Shown here: positions 7,774 through 16,490 of the stretch, piece after piece
Layout of the letters: each line of letters starts with the position of its first letter
Position numbering within the stretch: the first letter of the stretch is position 1
Assembly: GCF_003264365.1 (NCBI RefSeq)
Contig: NZ_PYAK01000009.1
Coordinates: forward strand, 62,001 to 126,000
Length of the DNA stretch: 64,000 nucleotides
Direction of reading: 5' to 3'
Origin: Micromonospora noduli
Lineage (GTDB): Bacteria; Actinomycetota; Actinomycetes; Mycobacteriales; Micromonosporaceae
Program-made: the position numbers and the translations under genes
Notes under the pieces: generated by a model
The model's input: only the letters and a program-made list of their open reading frames with translations
Told to the model about the DNA's origin: nothing
Databases searched by the model: none

Positions 7774-9168
7774 ATGGGCCAGACCCCGCGGGCGCTCCAG
7801 CCATCCCTGTCCGAGCGCCACTTCTTCGGCGCCGAACTGCGCCGACTGCGCGAACGCGCCGACCTCTCGCAGGCGCGGCTCGGCACCATGATCCGCTTTA
7901 GTGCCGATCTCGTGCGTCGTGTGGAGACGGCCGATCGGTTTCCATCTCGCGAGTTCGTCGGGGCCTGCGACAAGGCGCTGGAGACCGGCGGCTCCCTGAT
8001 GCGCCTGCTACCGCTGCTCGACAAGAACCAGACCAGCGACGGCAAGCGGAGCGCCCCCTCGCCAACCGGCGGCGGCCTCAGCAGCGCGCTGTCCAATCGC
8101 CCGACAGAAACGTCAGGGCTGGCCGAGATGGTCGCTCGGGTTCCGTTTCAACCCGGTGTCCTCGATCGCGCCGCCCTTTAGTGGCTGAACGCTGCGGCGG
8201 GACCCCGGCCGCCCGTGGCCGGACGACCCGGCTCGCCTGACCAGGTTGACGAAGAGGATCTTGATTCGGCGGAGACCGCTCTGGCGATGTTCCGGCAGCT
8301 AGACCACACCCACGGTGCTGGACGAGTCCACGCGCAGGTGCAGCGGTACGTCGAAGGCGAACTGAACCGACTGTTGGCGAATACTCCAACGTCTGAGGCT
8401 GTTGGTCGCCAGCTCTACACGCTCGCGGCGGGATTCTTCGAGCTCTGCGGGTACCAGGCGGTTGACACTGGCGCCCATGGCCTCGCCCAGCGCCGTTACC
8501 TTCGCGCTCTGCGTCTGACGGAAGCTGCCGAGGACCGCCCGTACGGCAGCTACCTGCTCGCTGTGAACATCGGCCACCTCGCGCTGCACTGCGGGCACCC
8601 CGAGCCGGCACGCAGGATGGCGCTGACGGCGGTGAGAGGAAGCGAGACCCAGGCGACTCCCGCTGTGGCAGCCGCACTGCACGCGGTGGTGGCGCGCACG
8701 CACGCTCGACTCGGACGCGAACGCGACTGCCTGACCCACTTCGACATCGCGGAGAAGCAACTGGCCCGTAGCAAGCCCGAGGACGAGCCTCCGTGGATCC
8801 GGTACTTCGACGCGGCGTACCTCGCCGACGAGGTCGCCCACTGCTTCCACGACCTGGGCCGACCGCAGCACACCCAGCAGCACCTGGGCGAGGCCCTAAC
8901 CGCGCTGAGTCCCACCCATGTCCGGCGACTCGCCATCGACACCGCGCTCCTGGCCTCGTCGCTGGCCGCCGCCGGCCGCATCGACGAAGCCTGCGCCGCC
9001 GCACGCGAGGCAGTCGACTACGCCGCACGAACCACCTCACACCGCTGCCTGCAGCGCATCGTCGAGGTACAGGTCGACCTCGAGCCCTATCGGTGTGAGC
9101 CTGAGGTCCGCGAGTTCGGCGACTACGTGCGTCACCGACTACCGCTGGCGGCTGTGCAACCCGGTTGA
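7774..9168 (+). pseudogene. XRE-family regulator with TPR-like C-terminus, split by an in-frame TAG
   Basis: The N-terminal part (7774-8181) has an XRE helix-turn-helix (FGAELRRLRERADLSQARLG ... RRVETADRFPS), followed by a Ser/Pro linker. A TAG at 8179-8181 ends it. The same frame continues without a shift as WLNAAAGPRPP and then ALAMFRQLDHTHGAGR, followed by about 300 residues of TPR-like helices (GHLALHCGHPEPARRMAL). Full-length relatives run straight through this junction, so one sense codon has become TAG. The HTH resembles that of the gene at 11825-13087 (shared DLxxKVExAxRxPSxxFVxxC pattern). The HTH part alone could still bind DNA. AAAGGCGG precedes the ATG at 7774. Confidence 0.75.
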
Positions 9169-10967
9169 TCGCTGGCCGCACCCGCCATCACCGAGCGATA
9201 GTGAGCCAGCTCCGCCTCCAGCGCCGCGCCTGCTCGACGGGACGACGCCACATAGTGGCCGACATCAGGAAGAAGCAACACCTCGGGCGCCATGCCGAGA
9301 GACGTCAACTCGTCGGCGAGGTCGCGGACATCCTCGACCACGGCCACCTCATCGGCGGTGCCGTGAATGAGCAGCACCGGCCGTTGGACCGTGGCGGCAC
9401 GGACCGGGCCGGCGCCCCCACGCAGCCGCATCGCGTGCGCCCGCTGGAACCGGGGCACCGTCTGCGCCCACCGGTCAGGATCGACGATCGCCGACACGGC
9501 AGTGGCAGCAGCGAACGGGCCGTCCTGGGCCACCGCGTGTAACGCGGTGTACCCGCCGGCGCTGGCACCGCGGATGAACACCTGCCCCGGCACCGCCCGC
9601 CCTGTCGACAGCAGGAGCACCGCCACCGCCGCGCAGTCATCGACATCGTCCAGACCCCACCGGCCGTACAGCGATTCCCGGAACACCCGGCCGTACCCGG
9701 TGCTACCCAGGTAGTCGACATCAACGACGGCGAACCCGCGACTGGTGAAGAACTGCGCCTGCCAATCCAGGCGAAGCAGGCAGGAGGCGGTAGGCCCGGG
9801 ATGCGCCCGAACGATCACCGGCGCCCGCCAGTCCGCCGCCGAGCCCGTCGGCGGGTACACCAGGGCAAGCAGCTCCCGACCGCTGGCCACTCGGACGCGC
9901 AGCTCCGTCGGCGTCGAAACGCACGCCCCGTCGAGCGCGGCGTGCTCCGACCTGGCAAGCACCTCCACCTGGGGGGCAGCGTCAGCCAGGTTCACGAGCG
10001 AGACCTGCGGGGCTGCGGTCGGTGATGATCCGATCAACGCCACGGTCGTCCCTTGCACGGCGAGGTACGGCTTGATCGACGTGTAAGGGAGGTCGACCGG
10101 GCGGACAGTACCGTCGGGCTCGACGACGACGAGGCGGTGTCGCGGCCCCTCCTGCGCCGCCACGACGATCCGACCGCCGTCGAGGAAGCCATACGACGTG
10201 TAACCCAATTCCCACGGCTCCGCGGCGCACTCACCCGCGATCGGCGCCACCGCCACCGCCTGGAGGCCGTTCCACCGGTAGAGGTTCCACCAGCCATTGC
10301 GGTCCGACACGAAGTACAACGCCCCGTCGGGTCCCCACTGCGGCTCCAGCGCAGACTCCTCCGGACCGCCGGCGAGCCTTACTGGGTCCTCGACCCCACC
10401 GTTCGGTGAGTAGGAGGCGGCCCACACCTCACACGCGTCCCAGGGCATGTCGTGCTCGCTCCAGGCGGTCCAGGCCAACGAGCCCGGACCCGGCCGAGGC
10501 GCGCCGAGGAAAGCCCGGGACGAGACGAGAGTTCGCATCTGCGGAGCACCGGTGAGCGACACCGCGACGAGTTGGTCACCCTGCTCCGACTCCCGCACAG
10601 CCAGCAACTCGCCGTCGCCGATCGTCAGGTCACCGAAGCATCCATGGCTGACCAATTCGAGTTCATCGCCGTGACGACGGCTCCGATAGAGGCCATCTCC
10701 GCCGACGCACCACAACGTCCCCTCGACGACAGCGAACGATCCGCCCCCATACGCGTGCACGCCGCTGGCGACATCGAAGCCCTTCGGACTGACATCATGC
10801 GTGCCCTCGCCGGACCGCCACCGTGTCACCGTCGTACCCTCGCCGGCGTCGGGGCGAGTCTCCAGCCAGTACAGGCCGTCATCGCCGGTACGCAGCTGGT
10901 CATAACTCACGGAGGCGCGGACGGCGTCATCCACCGGCACTTCAGCGATCCTGTCGCCCAGCCTCAC
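9132..10967 (-). CDS. S9-family serine peptidase (prolyl-oligopeptidase type)
   Basis: A 611-residue protein. The N-terminal two thirds form a beta-propeller-like region with repeats such as PQWGPDGALYFVSDRNGWWN. The C-terminal alpha/beta-hydrolase carries the nucleophile in RGASAGGYTAL (Ser about 469), the acid in HGTADEVAVVED (Asp about 539) and the base in PDVGHYV (His about 571), the S9 triad order. No signal peptide is visible, so it probably trims peptides or acyl-amino acids in the cytoplasm. GTG at 10967 is chosen because GGAGG lies 4-5 bases upstream and the codon overlaps the stop of the small peptide gene. Its 3' end overlaps the convergent XRE gene by 37 bases. Confidence 0.85.
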   Translation of the reverse strand: MRLGDRIAEVPVDDAVRASVSYDQLRTGDDGLYWLETRPDAGEGTTVTRWRSGEGTHDVSPKGFDVASGVHAYGGGSFAVVEGTLWCVGGDGLYRSRRHGDELELVSHGCFGDLTIGDGELLAVRESEQGDQLVAVSLTGAPQMRTLVSSRAFLGAPRPGPGSLAWTAWSEHDMPWDACEVWAASYSPNGGVEDPVRLAGGPEESALEPQWGPDGALYFVSDRNGWWNLYRWNGLQAVAVAPIAGECAAEPWELGYTSYGFLDGGRIVVAAQEGPRHRLVVVEPDGTVRPVDLPYTSIKPYLAVQGTTVALIGSSPTAAPQVSLVNLADAAPQVEVLARSEHAALDGACVSTPTELRVRVASGRELLALVYPPTGSAADWRAPVIVRAHPGPTASCLLRLDWQAQFFTSRGFAVVDVDYLGSTGYGRVFRESLYGRWGLDDVDDCAAVAVLLLSTGRAVPGQVFIRGASAGGYTALHAVAQDGPFAAATAVSAIVDPDRWAQTVPRFQRAHAMRLRGGAGPVRAATVQRPVLLIHGTADEVAVVEDVRDLADELTSLGMAPEVLLLPDVGHYVASSRRAGAALEAELAHYRSVMAGAASDQPGCTAASGSR

Positions 10968-11092
10968 AGGTCCTCCTCGAACAACTTCCACGCGGGCCGG
11001 ACGACGGCGGGCTCGTCAACCGGTCGCCGGGACACCGGCGCGGCCACCGGCAAGGCTCGGTCTTCCGGGCCGGCGTATGTGCTCTCGTCCAT
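10964..11092 (-). CDS. 42-residue peptide, possible modified-peptide precursor
   Basis: Squeezed between the creatininase and the S9 peptidase is a frame encoding MDESTYAGPEDRALPVAA, a Pro/Val/Arg-rich middle and the end RPAWKLFEEDL. Three ATG codons occur in tandem (11098, 11095, 11092); the third has the best spacing from AGGA. Its stop overlaps the GTG of the peptidase, a coupling junction that supports real translation. An acidic N-terminal half with a distinct aromatic C-terminal tail, beside a peptidase and an MftE-like hydrolase, is reminiscent of ribosomal-peptide precursors. No radical-SAM or cyclase gene is nearby, so this remains a hypothesis. It could simply be a small regulatory protein. 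Confidence 0.55.
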   Translation of the reverse strand: MDESTYAGPEDRALPVAAPVSRRPVDEPAVVRPAWKLFEEDL

Positions 11093-11104
11093 CATCATTC
11101 CTGG

Positions 11105-11821
11105 TCATGCCTTGGGTCTCGGCAGGAGGCCGTAGTGGTCGGCGAAGGAGCGAACAAGGTCTTCGAGTACGGCCTTGCCCTTGGCCGCGGTGGCGTGGGA
11201 CGGCAAACCAATGACGCCGCTGGTGGTGTAGCCACTCATGCCCCGCGTGAGGAGGTGACGTCGATCGTCCGCTAGGTGGTCGGCCTGCTGGAAGCCATCA
11301 CGCACCACCTCCGGCGCAACGTGCAGAAGCAGCGAAACCTCGAGCTCGCCAGCGTGCATGTCCTGGTGGGCTGTGCTGTGCAGGCCGGCGGCAACTCGCG
11401 CGTCGTCCCAGTCGGCCCGAGCGGGGAACAGGGTCATCCTCGGTCCGGCGACGTTGGCTTCCTGAACGATGTTGGCAAGCGCGTAGTTCCCGCCGTGTCC
11501 GTTGATCACAGCGAGCCGGTCGACGCCCGATTCACGCAGGGAGTCAGCGATGTCAACGACCACGGCGGCGAGGGTGGTGGCGCTGATACTGACCGTTCCA
11601 CGCCACGCGGCGTGCTCGTGGGAGCAGGAGATCGTCACGGGCGGCAGCAGAAAGAGGCCGTAGCGCTCGGCGACTGCCTTCGCAATCGCGCATGCCACGA
11701 TGGTGTCCGTCAGCAGCGGGAGGTGGGCGCCGTGCTGTTCGAAACTCCCGACTGGGAGGACCGCGACGGACGCTGCTCGTTCGGACTCGTCGGTGCTCGT
11801 CGCCGTGGTGATGAGATCCAC
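11105..11821 (-). CDS. Creatininase-family amidohydrolase (MftE-like)
   Basis: A 238-residue protein with VAVLPVGSFEQHGAHLPLLT followed by Asp (residues about 20-40), then SHEHAAWRGT, VINGHGGNYALA and DMHAGELEVSLLL. These provide the Glu, His and Asp metal ligands of the creatininase fold. Relatives include creatininase, FAPy deformylase and MftE, which trims the mycofactocin precursor. Its place directly between a regulator and a peptide-peptidase pair favours peptide or amide hydrolysis. It starts 4 bases after the XRE stop and ends 12 bases before the peptide gene, so it is in the same operon. Cytoplasmic, metal-dependent by family. Confidence 0.85.
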   Translation of the reverse strand: MDLITTATSTDESERAASVAVLPVGSFEQHGAHLPLLTDTIVACAIAKAVAERYGLFLLPPVTISCSHEHAAWRGTVSISATTLAAVVVDIADSLRESGVDRLAVINGHGGNYALANIVQEANVAGPRMTLFPARADWDDARVAAGLHSTAHQDMHAGELEVSLLLHVAPEVVRDGFQQADHLADDRRHLLTRGMSGYTTSGVIGLPSHATAAKGKAVLEDLVRSFADHYGLLPRPKA

Positions 11822-11824
11822 GGG

Positions 11825-13087
11825 CTAATGGTTACACGCTTCGAGGGTCGCCCGCCGATAGGCGAGCACGAAGGCCGCCGCCTCGGGAATGGCTGTCTGC
11901 TGGCGCAGGGCCACCGCCGTCGGGTTCAACCAGCGCAGAGCCCGCGCGGAGGAGGTGCCAGTGGCCAAGGCCAGGGCGTTGGCGGCCTCGGTCGCCGCGC
12001 GCTCGACGTCGCCCCTGTTGAGATAGGCGGTGGACAGGGCCGATCGCCAAAGGGCCTCGTCGACGCGCCACTGAGCTGGCCAGTGGCGCAGGAGTTGCTC
12101 GTAGAGATCGGCAGCAGCCGCCGGTTGGCCGAGGAGCAGACGGCATTGCGCTTCGTGGGCAGCCACGTACACCGCGTCGCAGTGGACGCCGACATCGATC
12201 GGCAGTTCCGAGCCCCAGTCGGCGCTGCCGGCGACCCTGTGCGCCTTGTCGATGCTGGCTGCACAGGCGTTCTGGTCGCCTCCCATCGCGTAGGCCTGGG
12301 CCTGGCGGATCAGCAGTAGAGCGCGGATACGGCCTGGTAGCCGGACCTCCTCCAGCGCCCGCTGCGCCAAGGCAATGGCATTACGCGGATCGAAGCGTTC
12401 GAGGGCGCGTTGGCTCTGCCTCATCAGGACGTAGCTGGCGAGCGCCGGCGCGTTGGCTTCGACGGCCTGCTGCTGGGCGCGTCGCAGCCAGGCGTCAGCC
12501 TCGGCGGCGTCGCCCTGCTCGTCGATCCAGCTGAGAAACTCCGCCCACAGTGCCTGCGCGATGAGTACGTCTCGGCGATCGCCTGAACGGCTTCGCCGCC
12601 CGACCGCGGCCGCGATGCTGATCTGCGCATGGGCGGTGGACGCCATCCCGGCGTATCCGATGCGGTTTCCGGCAATGGCCAGACCGGCGAGCTGCTCGTG
12701 CCACGAGCGGAGCAGGTAGGGCCTGTCGGGATGATCGATGGAGGCCCGGAGTTGGCCCTCCGCACCGCCGACCAAGCGGTAGCCGACGCTGGTGAGGCGA
12801 CGCCCACTCTCGAGGTCTGACAGAAAGCGGACCAGCTCACCACCCGTCTGCAGTGCCCCCTCACACGACTCGACGAAGCGGGCGGACGGCCAGCGTTCGG
12901 CCTTCTCCACCTTGCCGACAAGGTCCCCACTGACGTGCACCAGCCTGCCTAGAGCGCGCTGGGACAGCCCGCGGCACTCGCGCCACTGCCGAAGCGCGGC
13001 CCCGAATCCGTGCAGCGCCGATCGGTGCGGGGTCAGCCGTCGTGGAGTTTGCGCCACCGGTACCCCTGAGTGCTGTCTGTTCGTCAC
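11825..13087 (-). CDS. XRE-family regulator with TPR-like C-terminal domain
   Basis: A 420-residue protein. Residues about 28-95 form an XRE HTH (FGAALRQWRECRGLSQRALG ... VGKVEKAERWPSARF). The remaining 300 residues are paired helices resembling TPRs (for example GDVERAATEAANALALATG). Such actinobacterial regulators sense a ligand through the repeat domain. It is the first gene of a leftward operon with the creatininase, the small peptide and the S9 peptidase. It is divergent from the permease-acetamidase operon. The inverted repeat at 13142-13167 lies in the shared promoter region and is its likely site, implying control of both directions and of itself. Confidence 0.85.
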   Translation of the reverse strand: MTNRQHSGVPVAQTPRRLTPHRSALHGFGAALRQWRECRGLSQRALGRLVHVSGDLVGKVEKAERWPSARFVESCEGALQTGGELVRFLSDLESGRRLTSVGYRLVGGAEGQLRASIDHPDRPYLLRSWHEQLAGLAIAGNRIGYAGMASTAHAQISIAAAVGRRSRSGDRRDVLIAQALWAEFLSWIDEQGDAAEADAWLRRAQQQAVEANAPALASYVLMRQSQRALERFDPRNAIALAQRALEEVRLPGRIRALLLIRQAQAYAMGGDQNACAASIDKAHRVAGSADWGSELPIDVGVHCDAVYVAAHEAQCRLLLGQPAAAADLYEQLLRHWPAQWRVDEALWRSALSTAYLNRGDVERAATEAANALALATGTSSARALRWLNPTAVALRQQTAIPEAAAFVLAYRRATLEACNH

Positions 13088-13141
13088 TGCCGCATCCGGA
13101 AGGTCTGACCGTACGTGGTCGAACGCTACGCGGACAGTTGC

Positions 13142-13167
13142 ATGCGGACAACACCGTGTGTCCGCAT
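13142..13167. promoter_or_regulatory. Inverted-repeat operator, XRE locus 2
   Basis: ATGCGGACA (13142-13150) and TGTCCGCAT (13159-13167) form 9-bp perfect arms around 8 bases. They sit in the 252-base divergent promoter between the XRE gene (leftward from 13087) and the APC permease (rightward from 13340). A further half-like GCGGACA occurs just upstream at about 13130. The core is identical to the site at 7604-7632, with the arm spacing differing by one base. Confidence 0.62.
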
Positions 13168-13339
13168 CAACGCTATCGACTCATCTGTCTCGGTGAGCAA
13201 ATCTCGTTGCTGAGATACCCGTCGGCTTGCTGGTCGAAATCATTAGCAGCGGTTCAGGTTCGACGAAGCAGTTGCCTTCGCTGACGAGTCAGCTGCGAGT
13301 TGCGCGATTGGCCAGGACGCAAACATTTTGAGGAGTGTG

Positions 13340-14746
13340 ATGAGTTTTCAGAATGACCTCTCCCGATATGGATATCGACAGGAACTGAGCCGCCAACTCC
13401 GGTTTCGGGACTTGGTCGCGTATGGATTGGTGTACATGGTGCCGATCGCGCCGATGGCGATCTTCGGCAGCGTGTACGCCGGCTCCGGCGGGATGGTGGC
13501 CCTGGCGTACGCGGTCGGTGTGGTGGCGTTGGTGTTCACCGCGTTCTCCTACGCGCAGATGGTCAGGGCGTTCCCGATGTCGGGAAGCGTCTACAACTAC
13601 GCCGGCCGGGGCATCAGCGCGCCGGTCGGGTTCCTGGCCGGCTGGGTGATCCTGCTCGACTACGTCCTCGTGCCGGGTCTGCTCTACCTGGTGGCGTCGG
13701 TAGCGATGCACGCCACCGTCCCGGCGGCGCCGGTCTGGTTGTGGCTGCTCGGGTTCGTCGCGGTCAACACGGTCGTCAACTCTGTCGGGATGCGGATGAC
13801 CGCGATGGTGACCCGGGTGATGCTGGTCGGTGAGTTGGTCGTCCTGGCGGTCTTCCTCGCTGTCGCCGGTTGGGCTCTTGCCTCGGGTAGGGGCAGGTTC
13901 AGTTGGGACGCGTTCTACAACTCCGACACGTTCACCTGGTCGCTTGTCGCCGGTGCGGTGTCGATCGCGGTGCTGTCCTTCCTTGGCTTCGACGGCATCT
14001 CCATGCTGGCCGAGGAGACCAAGGGCGGTTCCCGGCAGATCGGCCGGGCCATGGCCGCCGTCCTCATCCTGGCCGGGGTGCTGTTCATCGCCCAGACCTG
14101 GCTGGCCGCGATGCTCGTCCCCGAGCCGGCCTCGCTGCTCAGCGACGGGGATCCGAACGGCACCGCCTTCTACGACGCCGCGCAGGTGGCTGGCGGAGGG
14201 TGGCTGGCGACCCTGTGCGCGGTGGCGACCGCGATCGCTTGGGGCCTGCCGAACTCGATGGTCGCCCAGGTCGCCACGTCCCGGCTGTTGTACGCGATGG
14301 CGCGGGACCGGCAACTGCCCGCCTTCTTGGCGAAGGTTTCGATCCGCCGGAACGTGCCGATCAACGCGACCCTGCTCACCGGCGCGGTGTCCCTGGTGCT
14401 CGGCCTGTACATGGCCACCCGCGCGGACGGGATCACGCTGCTGTCGTCGCTGATCAACTTCGGGGCGATGGTCGCCTTTCTGGTCCTGCACGTCTCCGTG
14501 GTCGTGCACCACCTCATCCGCCAGCGCAGCGGGAACTGGTGGGCGCACCTGGTCATGCCCGGGATCGGGTTCGCGATCCTCGCCTACGTGGTGGTCAACG
14601 CCAACATCGCCGCGCAGCGCCTCGGTCTGGCGTGGCTCGCCCTCGGCATGGTCGTGCTCGCTGGCCTGTACCTGGCCGGCCGCCGGCCCGCGCTGTCGGG
14701 TTTGGCGCCCACGCAGCCGCAGGCCCGCCACGTGGAACGGGTGTGA
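13340..14746 (+). CDS. APC-family amino acid/polyamine permease
   Basis: A 468-residue membrane protein with about 12 hydrophobic segments. The N-terminal LRFRDLVAYGLVYMVPIAPM, then FGSVYAGSGG, resembles the G-x-x-x-I-G entry helix of APC transporters. SGSVYNYAGRGI and ILSFLGFDGISMLAEETKGG-like segments are also APC hallmarks. It should import an amine or amino-acid-like solute across the cytoplasmic membrane. GAGGAG lies 5-10 bases before the ATG at 13340. It is followed by an acetamidase gene overlapping or abutting it, so uptake and hydrolysis of an amide substrate is a reasonable reading. Transcription is probably controlled by the operator at 13142. Confidence 0.85.
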   Translation: MSFQNDLSRYGYRQELSRQLRFRDLVAYGLVYMVPIAPMAIFGSVYAGSGGMVALAYAVGVVALVFTAFSYAQMVRAFPMSGSVYNYAGRGISAPVGFLAGWVILLDYVLVPGLLYLVASVAMHATVPAAPVWLWLLGFVAVNTVVNSVGMRMTAMVTRVMLVGELVVLAVFLAVAGWALASGRGRFSWDAFYNSDTFTWSLVAGAVSIAVLSFLGFDGISMLAEETKGGSRQIGRAMAAVLILAGVLFIAQTWLAAMLVPEPASLLSDGDPNGTAFYDAAQVAGGGWLATLCAVATAIAWGLPNSMVAQVATSRLLYAMARDRQLPAFLAKVSIRRNVPINATLLTGAVSLVLGLYMATRADGITLLSSLINFGAMVAFLVLHVSVVVHHLIRQRSGNWWAHLVMPGIGFAILAYVVVNANIAAQRLGLAWLALGMVVLAGLYLAGRRPALSGLAPTQPQARHVERV

Positions 14747-14751
14747 CCGCC

Positions 14752-15756
14752 ATGGACACGATCACTTACCGTCCGGCTCGCGATGAGTTGGCCTACACCT
14801 TCGGTGGCCGGATGCCGGTGGCCCACGTCCGCTCCGGCGACGTGCTGCGGGTGTTCACGGAGGACTGCTTCGGCGGTCTCGTGCGCGGGCCGGCGGATCT
14901 GCCGTCGCGGGTGTGCCGGATGCCGTACCTAAACCCGGTGTCGGGGCCGTTCTTCGTCGAGGACGCTGAGTCCGGCGACACCCTCGCGATCCACCTCGCT
15001 GCCATCGAGCCCGCCCGGGACTGGGGAGTCTCGTCGACGTTCCCGCACTTCGGAGCACTCACTTCGACCTCGCAAACCGCTACGCTGCAGCCGCCGCTGG
15101 AGGAGCGGGTGTGGGTGTACGACATCGACCGACAGGCCGGGACGATCCGCTTCCACGCCACGGGCAGCGACCACAGCGTCGACCTGCCCCTGGACCCGAT
15201 GATCGGCACGATCGGGGTCGCGCCCGGCGGGTTCGAGGCCCGCTCCACGATCGTCCCCGACTCCCATGGCGGGAACCTGGACAGCCCGGAGCTGCGCGCC
15301 GGGGCCACCCTGTACCTGGGGGTGAACGTGCACGGGGCGATGCTCGCCCTCGGCGACGGCCACGCCCGCCAGGGCGAGGGTGAGGCCTGCGGGGTCGGGG
15401 TGGAGATCGCCACGACCACCACCCTGATCATCGAGGTCATCAAGGGCGTCCCGACGGTGTGGCCCCGCCTGGAGACCGACACGTCGATCATGTCAGTTGG
15501 CTGCGCCCGTCCCCTGGAAGACGCGTACCGGATCGCGCACCGCGACCTGGTCGGCTGGGTGAGTGACCTCACCGGCCTGCAGCAGCTCGACGCCTACCAA
15601 CTGGTGTCGCAGGCGGGAAGGGCGCCGATCGGCAACGTCTGCGACCCGAACTACACGGTCCTCGCCGCCGTCGACAAGCTGCTGCTTCCGCAGCCGCAGG
15701 CCGCCTACGGCGGGATGCACGCCCGCCTCCGACAGCGCGCCGGCGGGCTGCGGTAG
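14752..15756 (+). CDS. Acetamidase/formamidase family protein
   Basis: A 334-residue enzyme starting MDTITYRPARDELAYTFGG. It contains SGDTLAIHLAAIEPARDWG, the central DPMIGTIGVAP block, VPDSHGGNLDSPELRAGATL and a late GNVCDPNYTVLAAVDK. This order is diagnostic for the FmdA_AmdA family, zinc-dependent hydrolases of formamide, acetamide and related short amides. A GTG at 14743 overlapping the permease stop is an alternative start. Coupling to an amine permease suggests use of a small amide as nitrogen source. Cytoplasmic, probably oligomeric. Confidence 0.85.
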   Translation: MDTITYRPARDELAYTFGGRMPVAHVRSGDVLRVFTEDCFGGLVRGPADLPSRVCRMPYLNPVSGPFFVEDAESGDTLAIHLAAIEPARDWGVSSTFPHFGALTSTSQTATLQPPLEERVWVYDIDRQAGTIRFHATGSDHSVDLPLDPMIGTIGVAPGGFEARSTIVPDSHGGNLDSPELRAGATLYLGVNVHGAMLALGDGHARQGEGEACGVGVEIATTTTLIIEVIKGVPTVWPRLETDTSIMSVGCARPLEDAYRIAHRDLVGWVSDLTGLQQLDAYQLVSQAGRAPIGNVCDPNYTVLAAVDKLLLPQPQAAYGGMHARLRQRAGGLR

Positions 15757-15764
15757 AGGGCGGG

Positions 15765-16448
15765 ATGAACATGACCTCCATCCCCCAGTTGCCGTTGCGC
15801 GACGAGTTGTTCCTGCTCGGTCACGACGACGACACCGGCCAGCCGCACATCCACCGCCAGGCCCTCGCCCTCGGCATGGCTGGTGCGGTACTCATCGACC
15901 TGTTCCTCGCCAGGCGGATCGCTCTCGACACCGACGACACCGGGCCGGGCGAGGAGCAGCGTGTCTGGCTGCACCTGGACCGCCCGGTCGGGGACCTGAT
16001 CGCCGACACCGCCCTGGCCTCCATCCGCTACGCCCACCCGACCCCATCCCTGCGGGGGTGGCTGCGCGGGTTCGCCGACGACCTGTATGACCGCACCCGC
16101 GCCGGCCTGCACGCCGGCGGGATCCTGCGCCACGACGTGCGCCGCCGCCTCGGCGGGCTGGCCCGCACCGACCGCTACCTGCCCGCCGACCTCAAGTGGC
16201 CGGTCGTCGCCCGCGCCCGGCTGCACTACATCGCCGCCGGCCGTGACCAGCCCGACAACCACACCGCAGCCCTCGGCGGCCTCGTCGCGACCCTCGGACT
16301 GACCAACCACCTGTACCTCGCCGACGACATCGCCGCCCTCACCGTGCAACTACGCACCATCGCCGCGCAGCACCACCGGCAGGTACGCGACATTACCGCC
16401 GCGGTTGACGCCGCCGTCGGTGACCTCGCCACCGCCGCCTACCGGTGA
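15765..16448 (+). CDS. GPP34 (GOLPH3/VPS74-like) family protein
   Basis: A 227-residue protein: LPLRDELFLLGHDDDTGQPH, then a GMAGAVLIDLFLARRIALD helix and a long helical C-terminus. The LRDELFLL-x-HDD-x-TG...GLAGAxLxDLxLxxRI pattern identifies the GPP34 family. In eukaryotes these bind phosphatidylinositol-4-phosphate at the Golgi. The actinobacterial members are often expanded but uncharacterised. Eight bases separate it from the acetamidase, so it is co-transcribed, but a functional link is not evident. The ATG at 15771 is an equally good start. Confidence 0.8.
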   Translation: MNMTSIPQLPLRDELFLLGHDDDTGQPHIHRQALALGMAGAVLIDLFLARRIALDTDDTGPGEEQRVWLHLDRPVGDLIADTALASIRYAHPTPSLRGWLRGFADDLYDRTRAGLHAGGILRHDVRRRLGGLARTDRYLPADLKWPVVARARLHYIAAGRDQPDNHTAALGGLVATLGLTNHLYLADDIAALTVQLRTIAAQHHRQVRDITAAVDAAVGDLATAAYR

Positions 16449-16490
16449 GCCCCGCCATCCCACCCGATCCGCTGCCCTTGGAGGCATCTC

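Noticed and set aside
7668-8096. 142-residue reverse frame across the XRE gene start
   Set aside because: Ser/Arg-rich antisense reading; the forward HTH is clear.
13289-14731. 480-residue open frame antisense to the permease
   Set aside because: His/Gln/Arg/Asp-rich text typical of the antisense of a hydrophobic membrane gene; the permease on the other strand has clear family motifs and a ribosome site.
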